Source of the DNA: Lonicera japonica
Taxonomy: Eukaryota > Streptophyta > Magnoliopsida > Dipsacales > Caprifoliaceae
Direction: 5' to 3'
Length of the DNA stretch: 64,000 bases
Assembly (NCBI GenBank): GCA_021464415.1
Contig: JAKCWG010000640.1
Location: 36,001 to 100,000 of the forward strand
Each line of letters starts with the position of its first letter. Position 1 is the stretch's first letter. The notes below the pieces were generated by a model. It saw only the letters and a program-made list of their open reading frames with translations, searched no databases and was not told where the DNA came from. This document shows, in pieces, positions 11,852-23,573 of the stretch. Both the position numbers and the translations under genes were made by a program.

Positions 11852-12886
11852 ATTTCAAATTTTAAACTTAATTCAAATAATTTTCCTTTATATATAGTTA
11901 CCTTATTACTCATGTTTTTCCGTTTTTTTATCTAATAATAATTCTAATTTTTAATAATAATAATAATTACTTCCCTTTATAATTTTTCCATTTTTTAATA
12001 ATATTTTTTTTTTCCTTTTTTGCGTTTTTCCCGTTTTTCTTTCCCTTTATAAAAATTTTAATGTTTAATCTTCTCCACCATGTATATTTGTACTTATGGC
12101 TCCTCATTAATTGATATGAATTCAAAATTGTAACTGCCATCTAATTATATCAATCCGTTTATATACATAATGAACATATCTCTCATATATATTTATTGGT
12201 TCCTCCTTTCCATATCTTTCTCCTATGAGTTACACAATCTCCTATAGATAATCATTACCTTATTACTCCTATTTTTTCCATTTTTTAATCTAAACTTAAT
12301 TCTCATTATTAATTATTACCTTATTACTCATATTTTTTCCCTTTTTTAATCTAATTTTTAATAATAATTATTATTATTCTTTCCATTTATAATTTTTCCA
12401 TTTTTTAATAATAATATTTTCCCCTTTTTTCTGTTTTTCTTGTTTTTATTTCCCTTTATAATAATTCTAATTTTTAATTGTCTCCGCCATGTATATTTGT
12501 ACTAGATTCAAAGGATGTTTCCTCTTCTCTTCTTAGCTTAATTAAATCACCACTAATACTCTATTAAAATCACCATTATTATTGCTTAGTATTTAATAAT
12601 ATTTATTCCAATAACCATATAAAAATGACTCCCGAAATCCAAATTCACTGCATATTATTTTTCGATCAAAAGCTTTTCAAGGTAATACTTAATTTCAATT
12701 TATGTTAAACAATTTTGTTTTGACTTTCCTTCCAATTGTATCTTCATAGTTTCTTTCCCTTCTTAATGTTTTTGAAGTGCTCAAGATATTCATCAAAGAT
12801 TATTTTCTTCCACTCCATCGACGATTTTTTGTTTCAAGGTTAATTATATCTACTTATTTTCGTACTTTAGAAGTTCCATACTTAAT

Positions 12887-13095
12887 GTAAAGATATAGAA
12901 AAAAGATAAATATTATTGAATTGATTGATATAAAAGTATTACAATGGAGACCCTTTATATAGGGTTATGAGAATGATATAAATAAGGAAAATATAAAAAT
13001 TTAATCAATCTAAAGATTTAGATATTGCTAGTGAACTCTTATAAATGGCAACTATATAAATGACAAATAGTAAATATATATTATATATGTTAACA
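12887..13095 (-). repeat. TRIM 3' LTR
   Basis: A 209-bp LTR. Its inner edge abuts the polypurine tract. It matches the right LTR closely apart from an extra segment in the latter. Confidence 0.85.
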
Positions 13096-13179
13096 TCCCC
13101 CCTCAAACTCAATATGGTAATATACCAACTTGAGTTTGGAAAGTATGTCTTGAAAGTAGATGAAGCCGATGAACAAACA

Positions 13180-13413
13180 CAGTGGCTAGGGTTTTAATGA
13201 AAGAAAATGACGACGGCTAGGGTTTACATGCTGGAACAGAAACACAACGGCTAGGGTTTTAATGGAAGGGAATGGCGACGGCTAGGGTTTACACGCTGGA
13301 ATAGAAATACAGCGGCTAGGGTTTTATGCGCTGGGATCAAAACACAGCGGCTAGGGTTTTAATGGAAGAGAATGGCGATGGCTAGGGCTTACACGCTGGA
13401 ATAGAAACATAGC
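13180..13413. repeat. TRIM internal tandem repeats with GGCTAGGGTTT
   Basis: At least seven copies of a unit containing GCGGCTAGGGTTTTA, alternating with ACACGCTGGAATAGAAAC segments. The array resumes at 15036-15085 beyond the solo LTR. It has no coding potential and fills much of the element's interior. Confidence 0.8.
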
Positions 13414-15035
13414 TGTTGACCTTAAAGTCAATTAATCTTATTTTGATAATTACAATAAGTTAATAAAGTGTTATTTAACTCGGTTGTTCCAATGATGATA
13501 GCCATTTTAACCGATATATATCTTCCGACCAAGTGTAACTTCAAACCGAAGCAATCAAAATCTCACACAAGCTTTACAAACGCCTCTACTCACAAGAAAT
13601 GAACTCAAGTGATATACATGTGCTATACAAAGCCAAGAAAATATCTAGATCATCAAGCAAGTGAAGATATGCACAAGAATGATCTCCACATGTTCTACAA
13701 GTTATCAAAACCAAGAAAGGATCAAGAACATCAAACAAGTAAAGATACGCACAAGAAAATCAAGCATCACGAAGACTCGAATTATCATTAAATGGAGTGA
13801 GTGCTTAGATTTTATGTAAAGATACTTTATTGATCAAATCCCTATAGCTCAAACATATTCTTGCATCTTTTAAAGATTGATTCAAACTAGCTTGAAATTG
13901 AATTTATTTGAAAAACATTATTTTACAAAAACCGATTTTCAAAATAAATTCATATTAATTTTAAATGATCATATTTTAAGTTCTAATAAAAATAGGTATC
14001 TTAGAAACATACCTTTAAGGTTCAAAAATCATTAGAATTTTATTTGGAACTAAATTGTTAACTTGCAAAAATATTTTTATTTTACATTTAAAATTCGCTC
14101 AATTTTTGCCCAGTTTTGATCTAACGGTAAGATGGAGGCCTTCCCGAACTCCGATCATTTTGAAATTTTTACAGTAGTTAGACAACATCTCCTGGAAATT
14201 TTGACTAAAATTTGATCATGATCGAACGGTCTAATTTTGAGAAATTAACAAAACAAATTTGAATTGTTTTGTCAAAACTAGCTGTTGGAACTTTGACAAA
14301 TGTGCAATTTTGACCCATTAATTAATTAATCCACTACAAACGGCTACAAAATTTTTCAAGCTATAAATATGAGTTTTAAGACTCATTTTTAACAACTTGA
14401 ATGATCATACAAAACCATTTTTCATATATTCTTATTATTCAAGTATTCTAGCTAAAGCATTGATCAATCTCTTCATTCTTTGAGCCTATATTCATTGATC
14501 AATATTGATATCTCTTAGTGTGAGCTTCATTTGTATTTTGTTATACACAAGAGAGATATTGTACATTGGTGTTCGCCACCAAAACTTATTCAAATCATAA
14601 TTGTGAGAGGTGTATCTCATAGACTAACAAGAGGGATTTTTTGTGAAAGTATTGAAGGTGTTTTCAATACTTGTGAGAGTGTGTGATAAGAATACACTTG
14701 TAGAGGTTTGATCTTCACTCGGAAGGAGATCGGTTATAGTGGAAATTCTCGGGGAACTAACCGAGCGCGGAGTAGGGGGAAGAAGCCGAACCGTGTGGAC
14801 AAAAAATCTTGGACTTCGATTGGTTTAATCTTTCTAACTCAATCTCTTTATTATTGATTGTTTAAATTGATTGCTTATTTATTTGCTCTTATGCTTGATT
14901 GTTTATTTGCTTACAGTCCTTGAAAATTTGTTTAGTAAATTGTTTTACTTAAACATTTTTGAAAAGATTTTTAAATTCCGCATTTAGTTTCGAAAACCCT
15001 ATTCACCCCCCCTTTAGGGTATTTTCCGACCTACA
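13414..15035 (+). mobile_element. Solo LTR (Ty1/copia-like), 1,622 bp, target duplication ATAGC
   Basis: Starts TGTTGACCTTAAAG and ends TTTTCCGACCTACA, with ATAGC repeated immediately outside (13409-13413 and 15036-15040). No internal retrotransposon sequence is left, so it is a recombination product. The + orientation is supported by the TATA-like CTATAAATATGAG near 14363 and by the 3' end with CACCCCCCCTTTAGGG, common in copia LTRs. Confidence 0.93.
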
Positions 15036-15381
15036 ATAGCGGCTAGAGTTTTACGCACTGGGATGGAAACACAGCGGCTAAGGTTTGATATCATTAACTT
15101 GAGTTTGAAAATAGATGATGGAAAGAAAAAGAAGCAAGGCCACCAAGAGATGGTAGAATTTGATTGATGGTTTAGGTTGAGAGACAAAGCAAGAGGATCA
15201 GGTGAGGCTAGAGGATGATGGTAGATTGGTTGAGTAGCGATTGTGGTTTTGACGACGGTGAAAGAGAATGGTGGATTAGCGCCGAAGGTGGTCTGGCGGG
15301 CGACAATAAGTATCGCCCGCCGGTGATAGCAGAACTATAATATATAACTCAAAATATGAGGATCTAATTGCTTTGATACCA

Positions 15382-15644
15382 GTAAAGATATAGAAAAGAG
15401 ATAAATAGTAAATATATATTATATATGTTAACTTTTTTTTTTATAGAAAAGAGATAAATATTATTGAATTGATTGATATAAAACTATTACAATGGAGAGC
15501 CTTTTATATAGGGTTATGAGAATGATATAAATAAGGAAAATATAAAAATCTAATCAATCTAAAGATTTAGATATTGCTAGTGAACTCTTATAAATGGCAA
15601 CTATATAAATGACAAATAGTAAATATATATTATATATGTTAACA
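15382..15644 (-). repeat. TRIM 5' LTR with internal partial duplication
   Basis: Contains, from left to right, a shortened LTR copy (GTAAAGATATAG to GTTAAC), a run of 11 T, and a near-full LTR copy ending GTTAACA. The left TRIM LTR lacks this duplication. The T run, which is poly(A) on the element's sense strand, may record an RNA-derived or template-switch event. Confidence 0.7.
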
Positions 15645-16021
15645 CTTAATATGTAAATTTTCTCTTAATATATTGAAGGAAAGGTAATTTTTAGTGAATA
15701 ATGAAGACTTGAACTTATATTGTACTATATATTTATATATATACATATATTGTACGAATTTTAATCAGCGAAAAAAAATAAATCATTTGAGAGAAAAATA
15801 ATAAGGATCCGTTTAATAGAAATATAAAAAGAAAAATAATTAATTTGAGTACATAAAATAATAAATAGATAATCTGAAACAGTAGACATATGAAGACTGA
15901 ATCTAAAACCGCACATCGTGCAAAATAAAAATGAAAATAATTCTAATATTTAATCGTCTTCACATATTAAATGAAAATGAATTTTTTAAAACGCCCGCAC
16001 ATCGTGCGGGTTAAAAACTAG

Positions 16022-17032
16022 TATAGATGTATAATTGCTTCTTTGAACTATAACTTGCTATGTGTGACATAATAATAATCAACTAAATGTATATAATTCA
16101 CCCCCATTGTCATACATTTTTCAAGAACACAACAGTGTGGAGTATGACTACCCTTCCTTAATATTCTCAAATTTTCTCTTTACTTTAGAGTTTGAAAAAA
16201 ATTGTTTGAATTTATTGTAGATTCTTGGCTTAATATTTTTGCTTTATTATTAACATTTTTATTTCTATTTTTGTAGGTATATCATGTGCATCGCCATTCA
16301 AGACATGCAACAAAGGTTAGATAAGTTTCTTTTTTGTTTGTTTTACAATTTTAATTTTTTGGTTTATGATTATTGAATTTATTGCAGTCTCTCTTCTCCA
16401 TTTATATTATTCAATACGTTAAATAGGAAAAAAAATGTTTATCTTAAAATTTCATCTTATAATAACATCTCTTGAAACAATTTACACATAAGCTTTTATA
16501 CTTTTAATTACTTTTTCTTAAAATATATAACTGATTGACAACAAATGTTGAGAAGCTTGAATTATATTGTTAAATTTGTATGCTACATAAGAACGGATAT
16601 AGACAAATATATAACGGATATATATAAATATTTTAACAAAAACGTTTCACGAAGCCATTTTCACAAGGTCATATCTCACTTGATTCATATCCAAATGATG
16701 CAATCCACATATGGTTGGAAAGCTCTTGCAACATAGATTATAAATAAACTAATAATATTCAGTATCACTCTTTGCCTTTGACATTACCCAGTATGTGCTT
16801 ATTAATTTTTTTTTCATGCATACAACATATTATTATGGCCTAATTCACTATTCCAAAATTTAAGAATTCTTGAAAATTTGGAAACTGAAAATATTTCTTT
16901 AAAAATTTACATTTCTCATAATCTTAAGAAGACCAAACATTGATTTTGGATAATTTTGTTTTAATCTGCGACTTTTTGCTGTTAATCCACGTGATCTATT
17001 AAGTTGATCTATGGGCCAGAATAAACTCATTA
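16022..17032. other. AT-rich spacer, no gene recognised
   Basis: Non-coding. A short exon-like piece at 16278-16315 has an AG before it and GT after it (YHVHRHSRHATK if translated), but it cannot be assigned. Otherwise AT-rich sequence without repeats that I could define. Confidence 0.35.
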
Positions 17033-17515
17033 CCTGATAGAAAGTCTTAAGAAACTGACTCTCACAGTCTCTTAAGACATCTTCTTCGTCTCTTAAGTCT
17101 TAAGCGACTAATTGTCAGTCGCTTAAGCTGAGTGGCAACAGCTCTTAAGCGACTGGGAAATATGAGTCCGTCGCTTAGGAAACTCTTAAGCCACGGACTC
17201 AAACTCCGTCGCTTAAGGCTTAGGCGACTGACGGAAAAGTCAGTCTCTTAAGCTAGGCCATCTTAAGCGACTAATAATAGCTTTAACAGTCTCTTAAGCT
17301 CGGCCACTTAAGCGACTGACATAGCCAATGTTAATGGCTTAAGTGAACTCGCTTAAGCGATTGATAAGGCTTTGTATGTCTCTTAAGCTACCCAGCTTAA
17401 GCGACAAACAATGGCTTTGTCAGTCTCTTAAGGTTGGTCACTTAAGAGACGGACAAAGATTAAGTGAGTTTACTTAAGCGACTAACATTGGCTATGGCAG
17501 TCGCTTAAGTGAAGA
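17033..17515. repeat. TAAGCGACT repeat cluster 1
   Basis: More than 20 copies, both orientations, of a motif around CTTAAGCGACTGAC, many forming the palindrome AGTCGCTTAAGCGACT or variants. Density and alternation of strands resemble CACTA subterminal repeats. Confidence 0.75.
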
Positions 17516-17816
17516 ATCACCATTCAACTAGAATGTGCAATTCAACCAGCCTGTAGGTTTGTCAAACTTGCAATTCAAATAAATTCACACATGTAATTCA
17601 AACCAATTCACAACCAAACTTGTAATTCAAACAAATACGATTTCAACAACAAGTGTTCACATTGAAAGTCAATACATATACAAATGTATAATTTACAAAC
17701 AATATATAAACATTAAATGTGGTTCACTTACAAGATAGAAAACTTGTTCACAAAAATACAAGTCTATTTACAAAAGTCGCGAAAGTACAATTTTTTGTTA
17801 AATAAACAAGTTCACC

Positions 17817-18056
17817 TCTGACCGGTGTTCAAACTAGTCTCCGCCTCACGAGTCTCCTTAAGCTACCTCACGATCTCATGAATAATATTGTCCTTCAAGC
17901 TGGCGAATACGTTCCTTCGCTGCCTAAAGCTCCACCAAGATCGACTCAGAAGCAGGCACCCGCGCTGCACCTCTCTTCTTAAGCACCTTTCAGCTTGATC
18001 TTCCTAAGCCGGAGACCGTCATCCCTCTTGTCGCACCAATCTCGTACCCAGTTATT
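17817..18056 (-). pseudogene. Decayed CACTA second-ORF relic (coiled-coil C-terminus)
   Basis: On the minus strand the region reads as a protein tail: INNWVRDWCDKRDDG, then AAKERIRQLEG, then after a 1-nt frame change NIIHEIVR and LKETREAETSLNTGQR to a stop at about 17817. Several in-frame stops (TAG in place of a residue before AAKERIRQLEG, another before LKETREA) show it is dead. The Glu/Arg heptads look like the coiled-coil tail of the plant transposon proteins that accompany Tnp2 in CACTA elements. Family assignment is tentative. Confidence 0.4.
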
Positions 18057-18153
18057 AATCTAAAAAGCTACCACAATCCAAATTGAAAATAAAATTATAG
18101 TGTTATGTACTTGTATAAATTAATTAATATATTATCACATCTTTTCCCAAAAT

Positions 18154-18286
18154 TGGCCCAGTGGTAGGCAACCTCCACCCTTGCCTTGAGGTCAAGGGTT
18201 CGACTCATGGGGTGGGAGGGGAGGGTTTTTCTTTATTTGTAGGATTAAGGGAGAGACTTAGACCTCCCTTAATTTAGAAAAAAAAA
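18154..18286 (+). mobile_element. tRNA-derived SINE
   Basis: Has both RNA polymerase III promoter boxes: an A box TGGCCCAGTGG (18154-18164) and a B box GGTTCGACTC (18197-18206), 33 bp apart as in tRNA genes. It then continues for about 80 bp and ends in an A run (18278-18286). It does not fold as a tRNA beyond the head. Target duplications were not identified. Confidence 0.8.
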
Positions 18287-18395
18287 TGTTTGATCAAGAT
18301 GGCTATTGGGTTTACTAACTTAATTTAATGATGATATTCGACCTTAAAGTATTCAATTTCCTGCCTTTACTACAAATGCATGTCTTCATTTGCAG

Positions 18396-18479
18396 GATGA
18401 TAGGGAATTAGAAGATGCAAATGCAGAAATCAAGGCATTGAAGTACACTGAGCGTCTCAAAGAAAGGGTAGTTGAAGAG
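18396..18479 (+). pseudogene. Orphan exon resembling MAP70 (microtubule-associated protein 70)
   Basis: An 84-bp open exon of exactly 28 codons is flanked by TTTGCAG on the left and GTACTT on the right, both good splice sites. It encodes DDRELEDANAEIKALKYTER followed by LKERVVEE, which matches what I recall of an early coiled-coil segment of plant MAP70 proteins, cortical-microtubule-binding coiled-coil proteins. I found no neighbouring MAP70 exon on either side, so this is an isolated fragment, probably captured by a transposon or left by decay. The match is from memory, not a search. Confidence 0.6.
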
Positions 18480-19557
18480 GTACTTTATAAGATTTGCTTA
18501 TAGCATCAATATTTTCAATTTATTTTGCATGTATACATGTCAAGAGTTGCTAAAGTATTCTGTTGTTATTAAATTCTCTTGCTTCCTTGTCATTAACCGA
18601 TGGAGCAAATGCTATAAACACTAACAAAAAAGGGACCTTTCACTGAAACTCCAAATAAACCACCCGAGCAGAAGGAAATAACAAAATTTGAGAGAAAAAA
18701 GGAACGGAGAAACAAGGGTGGGTCTATTGCTATAGCAATGTACAATTGTGAGCAATAGGTGTAGCCAAGAACAATCAATTGTACCAGAAACCAAGAATAA
18801 TTATTTCAAAGAAATTCCTCTTTTATATAGTTATACAAAGAAACACTTTGGTCCATAAGAAATTACAGCTTCTAGTTATGGTCTTTAGCATTAATCAGAA
18901 AATAAAGCCATCATGTTCACTTACGATGAAATAAAAAAGTAACAAGAACCGTCGAAATCCGTTTTCTCATTAAAAAAAAGTATTACAAGAATCCACAAAC
19001 TAATTCAAGATTCTGAAAAATATGATGAATATTTTTGTAAAGGCATGACTTGTAAAATAATTATAGACCTATGATTTAGAATTTTGAAATGTGGGAAAAT
19101 ACTTCTGCTGAAAAAAGTTATATGCATGCACCTAGAAGTGTAAATTCCACAATTAAGGCAGACTGAATAGTAATGTACTTGGCCGGATCTATTTGTATAG
19201 CAACTATTGGGCCCCCCAATCTAATTCCTCAATCCACCCTTGAATGTACTCTATAAGTACATTAGACAAATATAAATGCACACAAAGGGATACAGAATTG
19301 TTGAAAATCGGAGTGTTTAAATAAACATATATTACACTGGGCACCGGTCACTATCTAAACCCATCAGATACACTTGAATCCAAATTACTGACCGACTGAC
19401 AACGAAATTTATAATAATCCTAATTTATGAAGTATACTAATAGATACACTTAAATCAAGGTCAAACTAAAGAACAAAATAATAGTAAAAATTATATTCTA
19501 CAACAAAAATATATTCATGAGTATTAGGTGGGGAGAATGACATTTTCACATAAACTT
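18480..19557. other. Non-coding spacer
   Basis: AT-rich sequence without a supportable gene. Near 18725 a short palindromic area (GCTATAGCAATGTACAATTG) is visible. Nothing else stands out. Confidence 0.35.
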
Positions 19558-21420
19558 GTGTATATATTGTAAGTGCCATTCCTCGGCTGCAATTTTTTGG
19601 AGCATTTCGAGTCAAAAAAGTCCTTCTTTCGCGTCAAGATTTGCACGCCCCTCGGTCTTATTTTTCTGAGTCTCGGTATTATTTTTTGAGCATTGAAGCT
19701 GTGTCCGAGAAGCTAGAATTGCGGAGATAAATATTCAGGTATAAATTTTTCTTCATCCGCTTATATATTTTTTACATAAGTTCCAGAATTTTAAAAAATG
19801 ATTTTAAAACTTTTTATTGAGCTTAAGTGTGTTTTGAATGTACTTATGTGTTGTTAAGAGTTTCTTTTTAGAGAGTTAAATGTTACTTTTCTCTCCTTTC
19901 TTTTTGACCATTGGATTAAAATATATATGGCCTTTAGTGCTTTAAATATATATATCTTTCTTTTTCCTCTTTCAACCGACAACAACACATCCATATATAC
20001 TTTTACTTTTCTCTTTAGTTAATTTGAGCCTTTTGATTAAAAGTGGGTGTAGCCCTTTATTGATAAAGTATATTCATTTCTTTCTTTCTTTTTGAGCCCT
20101 AGAGAAAAAGTAGCAGCAGCCGCACAAACAAAACCCCCGAGCCCTGCTTTTCTCCTTCTTCTCTTTCTCTCTCGGTTCTCTCTCTAGAAAAATAAAAGAA
20201 CTCTAGTTCTTAATTATATTTTTTTCATGTTTTAATCTAGAGATTGTTTTTAGATTGATTGATATATTTCTCATCTTGAGAGAGATTTTTTATTGCATTT
20301 ATATTCGAATTCTTGGTTTTTTTTGAAGTTTGATTTTGGGAATTTTCGAAACACAAGATTCGAAATTTTTGGCCTTGAATATACCCGGTATTTCTGTTGT
20401 TGAGGATCTACTGTGTATTGGTTTGCTATTCAGATTTATGTGTGTTTTTTTGTTGGTTGTTTGCTGCGTATTCTAGCTACACTCGGTGGTTTGCTGCTTG
20501 GTTGTTTCGGATCTGTTTTGGTAATGCTGCTTGGTTGTTTCGGCTGTGGTTTTTGATACTGCTGTGTTGATTTTCTGCCGTGTGTGTATTTGTGAATTTG
20601 TGGATTTGCCGTGACCTGCTGTGGTGGATTTTAAGACCTGATTTGCGTGGCTATTTTTCTCCAGAATTCGGTACTATCTTTCTAAAATCGCTTTTGTTAT
20701 TTGATTGAAAAATTAGTATTATTCTTGTGAATTGAAATACTTCCAGATCTTTATTTATTGCACAAATTTGCTGCTATATTTGTATTTCTGTTGGATATTT
20801 GGATGGTGCTTATACTTGGAATTTTTCATGCCTTGGTTGATTAAATCTATTCTTTAAATATGAGATATTAAGCCTGTTGATAGTGGTTCAGTAATTGCTA
20901 TAATCTGTTTTTTGAAATCTAATAATTGGTTGAACACATTCTTGCATATAACTTGTTTTAAAGATTTGTTACAAAAACTAGAACTTATGGAATTTATCTT
21001 GACTAAGCTTATTGTTAATTGATTCTTGTTGAGGTTAGCTCGGATAGTCTGCTATTATTGGTTTGGTTTGTGAGTTTTGTTGAGTCAGCTTGGTGAGGGA
21101 AGTGTGTACCCTTGGTATTGTACGGGTGTGTGCATTAGCGTCCTTGTAATTCCTTTTGTCCGTGTAAAACTCTTGTAAAAACTTTTTAAATAGAGGATTT
21201 GTTCTGAGGTAAGGTGCCTCCGTGGATGTTTCTCTCACTTGAGAGTTTATCACGTAAAAAACCCTTGTGTTGTGATTGATTGGTTAATTCTTTATACTAG
21301 TTCATTAATTGCATCAATATCACAAAGGTTTTCAAGAATCTTGAAAAATTAAATAAGTGTTTCATAAAATTCAATTTCTACACTCTTGAAAAGTAAACTT
21401 CTAGTTTATTAATTTTGGAT
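19558..21420 (+). mobile_element. Probable Ty1/copia LTR or LTR-like fragment
   Basis: The 3' part reads like a copia LTR R/U5 region: GTGTGTACCCTTGGTATTGT, then a CACGTAAAAAACCCTTGTGT block (around 21250) and a TTTATACTAGTTC tail. The middle is a TC-rich leader-like area (20140-20190). Neither the TG start nor the CA end, nor a target duplication, could be fixed, so the edges are approximate and the lineage tentative. Confidence 0.4.
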
Positions 21421-22511
21421 TATCCATTGTGGGAATTTCATATATCGATATATATATATAGAGAGATAGAGATGGGATTATTATGATAATGGTGCTACAT
21501 CTTAGGGTCAAAGTAGGTGAAGAAAAAATATGTCTACCAAGGTAAAATTATTTTACGTGGAGCTGGTGACCATAACTAACTGTTATTATTAAACATATGT
21601 TAAATTTTTCAACCTATTATATGAGTACTATTTGTACTAATTCTTGTTAAATTTTTCAACCTATTATATATCTTGAATGGAATAAGTACTATTTTACTTC
21701 CATTTGTATGTTTTTCCACAATGTTTATATATAGCATTCTAAGTTCAATTCTAACTCCAAGAAAACCTCTCTATGGTGATACTCTATAAAGTTGCAACTT
21801 CTATTTAGTATAAAAACAGTTGGTCGGTCGGTCTCGGTCCCAACTTATATCCTACAGAAAACAAATACTAACAATCAATTGTCACACACCGAAGATATAT
21901 AGATATATAGTTGCATTATCCTACCTCTCGGTGTAGCTGTGGTGGAGGTAAAAGAAATCAATGAGCAAGAGGAGCCACTAGTGTCGGTGGGTATTGGTTG
22001 TGCACACACTCTACCGACTGTAATAGGCAGCAAATTACCACCGAGTACACAGCACCACAAAACTAAGAACATAGGACAACCGAATATAAAACATAACAAT
22101 AGAGTTTTGTGTAGGATCACCAAATAAAAAAACTTAATCTTAATTTGACAACATCAAGTCTAACCGCGTTTATTCATTTTTCTATTTCACGCTTTTTTTT
22201 AACTCACTCTCTATATCATCTGGAGCCCAACTCTGTGGACATTATTCCTGATTAGCAAAATTGAAATTTAATTCCACAATCAATAGCCATTCGTTAGCAT
22301 GTGTAACTGCAATCTCAACATTGTGAATGAACTGAAACAAGAAAATAAATAATGATCATTTGGTTAGTTCATTATAAGTGCGGGTTTATGTGTAGGTACA
22401 AATTATTCGTCATGAAAATGACTACGGTAATATTATAAGCGCAGATAGTTAAGTGAAGCTGAGATATAACTAATGACAAAAAAGGTTTTACAAATTATCA
22501 AAATATTCGTT

Positions 22512-22770
22512 AGAATCCAATCCACGAGGGATCTTTAGTTGAAATGGAATTCTCAAGAAACCAAGAAAGACAACCTTACATCTATATTTTATATATTTCA
22601 ATGATATATATATATACAAGACAGACAGGAAGAGCAACAAAGAGGGGAAATCTGTACGCACAAATATTTAAGCTGAGACATATATTTATTAACATAAAAG
22701 CTTCTACAAACTATAAAAAGACTAGTTATAATACAATCCACGATGGATTCTTAGTTGAAATGGGTTCCCT
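22512..22770. repeat. Pair of ~40-bp direct repeats
   Basis: AATCCACGAGGGATCTTTAG with similar flanks at about 22518 recurs with changes at about 22735. Non-coding. The surrounding 21420-22900 holds only short ORFs I do not recognise. Confidence 0.6.
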
Positions 22771-22911
22771 ACAGGTATGGACTTGGGTAAATTATACACA
22801 AGTAATTCAACATAAACACAAGTAAAGTAATACGAAGCAAGAAATGCAGAGCTTTTAGTATGAAGCTCATTTGTATTGAATGAACTAAAACGAGAAGAAA
22901 GGCGAAGCTTA

Positions 22912-23200
22912 CCTGAACAATATTGTGCTAAAGCCCTAGGTCACTGAGATACAGATGTTTGTGGTGACGGTGGCATCAAAAACTAGGTCATAGAGATAAT
23001 AGCACAGTGGACAGACTTTTGGATGAGCAGAGATAGGCGATTAATCGATTTGGGACAAACATTTGGAGGAGAGGAGTTGCGAGGTGGAGATATGGTAGAG
23101 AGGAGCAGAGGGGTTTAGTGAGGGTGGAGATTGGGGGCTCGAAATTAGAAAAAGCGGGAGAGGGAAAATGAAAACTAGAAAGGGGGAGAATGAAAATTTG
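22912..23200 (-). other. Leader-exon-like sequence on the minus strand
   Basis: Read on the minus strand, a C/T-rich leader (many TCTCC and CCTCT runs) ends in TTGTTCAG followed by GTAAGC, a good splice donor at about 22911. It lies just inside TAAGCGACT cluster 2. It could be the first exon of the transposon gene whose tail is at 17817-18056. No start codon could be assigned with confidence. Confidence 0.35.
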
Positions 23201-23267
23201 GACATGGTGAAATTTTGATATAGCGAGGGAAAGAATCCCGCTAAATATTTTGGTAAAAAATAAAATT

Positions 23268-23345
23268 CTTAAGCGACAGAATGATATATAATTAGTCGCT
23301 TAAGAATTATTTAAGCGACTGACATTAATCAATGTCAGTCACTTA
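23268..23345. repeat. TAAGCGACT repeat cluster 2
   Basis: Five copies of TTAAGCGAC-type motifs in both orientations within 78 bp, including AGTCGCTTAAGAATTATTTA followed by a further copy. Followed on the right by an AT-rich region with ATAATAATA runs (23390-23410). Confidence 0.7.
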
Positions 23346-23573
23346 AATGAAAATGAAAAATTCTAAAAAATATTATTTATTTATTTAATAATAATAATAA
23401 TAATAATAATAGAAAATGAAAAAAAAAATTAAAAAAATATTATTTATTTATTTAATAATAATACTAACAACAATGATAGAAAATGATAAAAAAAAATACT
23501 GAAAAAGATTATTCATTTATTTATTACAACAATAGTGAAATCAATCTAAGGAATTACAAATCGGAACATGTCA

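Larger units (their letters stand above)
12887..15644 (-). mobile_element. TRIM-like miniature LTR retrotransposon, split by a solo LTR
   Basis: Two related terminal repeats (12887-13095 and 15382-15644) are bounded by a 5-bp target duplication CTTAA (12882-12886 and 15645-15649). On the minus strand the LTR has TG...CA ends. A primer-binding site TGGTATCAAAGC (complement of 15370-15381, initiator tRNA-Met type) adjoins the right LTR, and a polypurine tract GAGGGGGGA adjoins the left one. Without the nested solo LTR the internal region is only about 660 bp and non-coding. This is the plan of a terminal-repeat retrotransposon in miniature, replicated by proteins from elsewhere. Confidence 0.85.
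11852..16021 (+). mobile_element. Helitron 3' part (5' end not located) hosting a TRIM-like element
   Basis: The 3' end is clear: a 7-bp GC hairpin (CCCGCAC at 15994-16000, GTGCGGG at 16004-16010, loop ATC), then TTAAAAACTAG ending at 16021 and followed by T. This is the Helitron hairpin plus CTRR terminus in an A/T target. A decayed version of the hairpin lies at about 15910. The stretch 11852-12500 is AT-rich with two related blocks (both containing CCATGTATATTTGTACT). I could not fix the 5' TC end, so the start given is only the left limit. No Rep/helicase coding sequence is seen. Confidence 0.55.

Noticed and set aside
18154..18206. A functional tRNA gene
   Set aside because: A and B boxes are present but the rest does not form a tRNA cloverleaf and the unit ends in a poly(A), so it is a SINE.
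18593..18778. Minus-strand 61-codon ORF as a gene
   Set aside because: No domain, no start context, hydrophobic low-information composition.
16838..23540. CACTATT at 16838 and its complement near 23530 as CACTA ends
   Set aside because: Only seven bases match and the 3-bp flanks differ (ATT against AAA).
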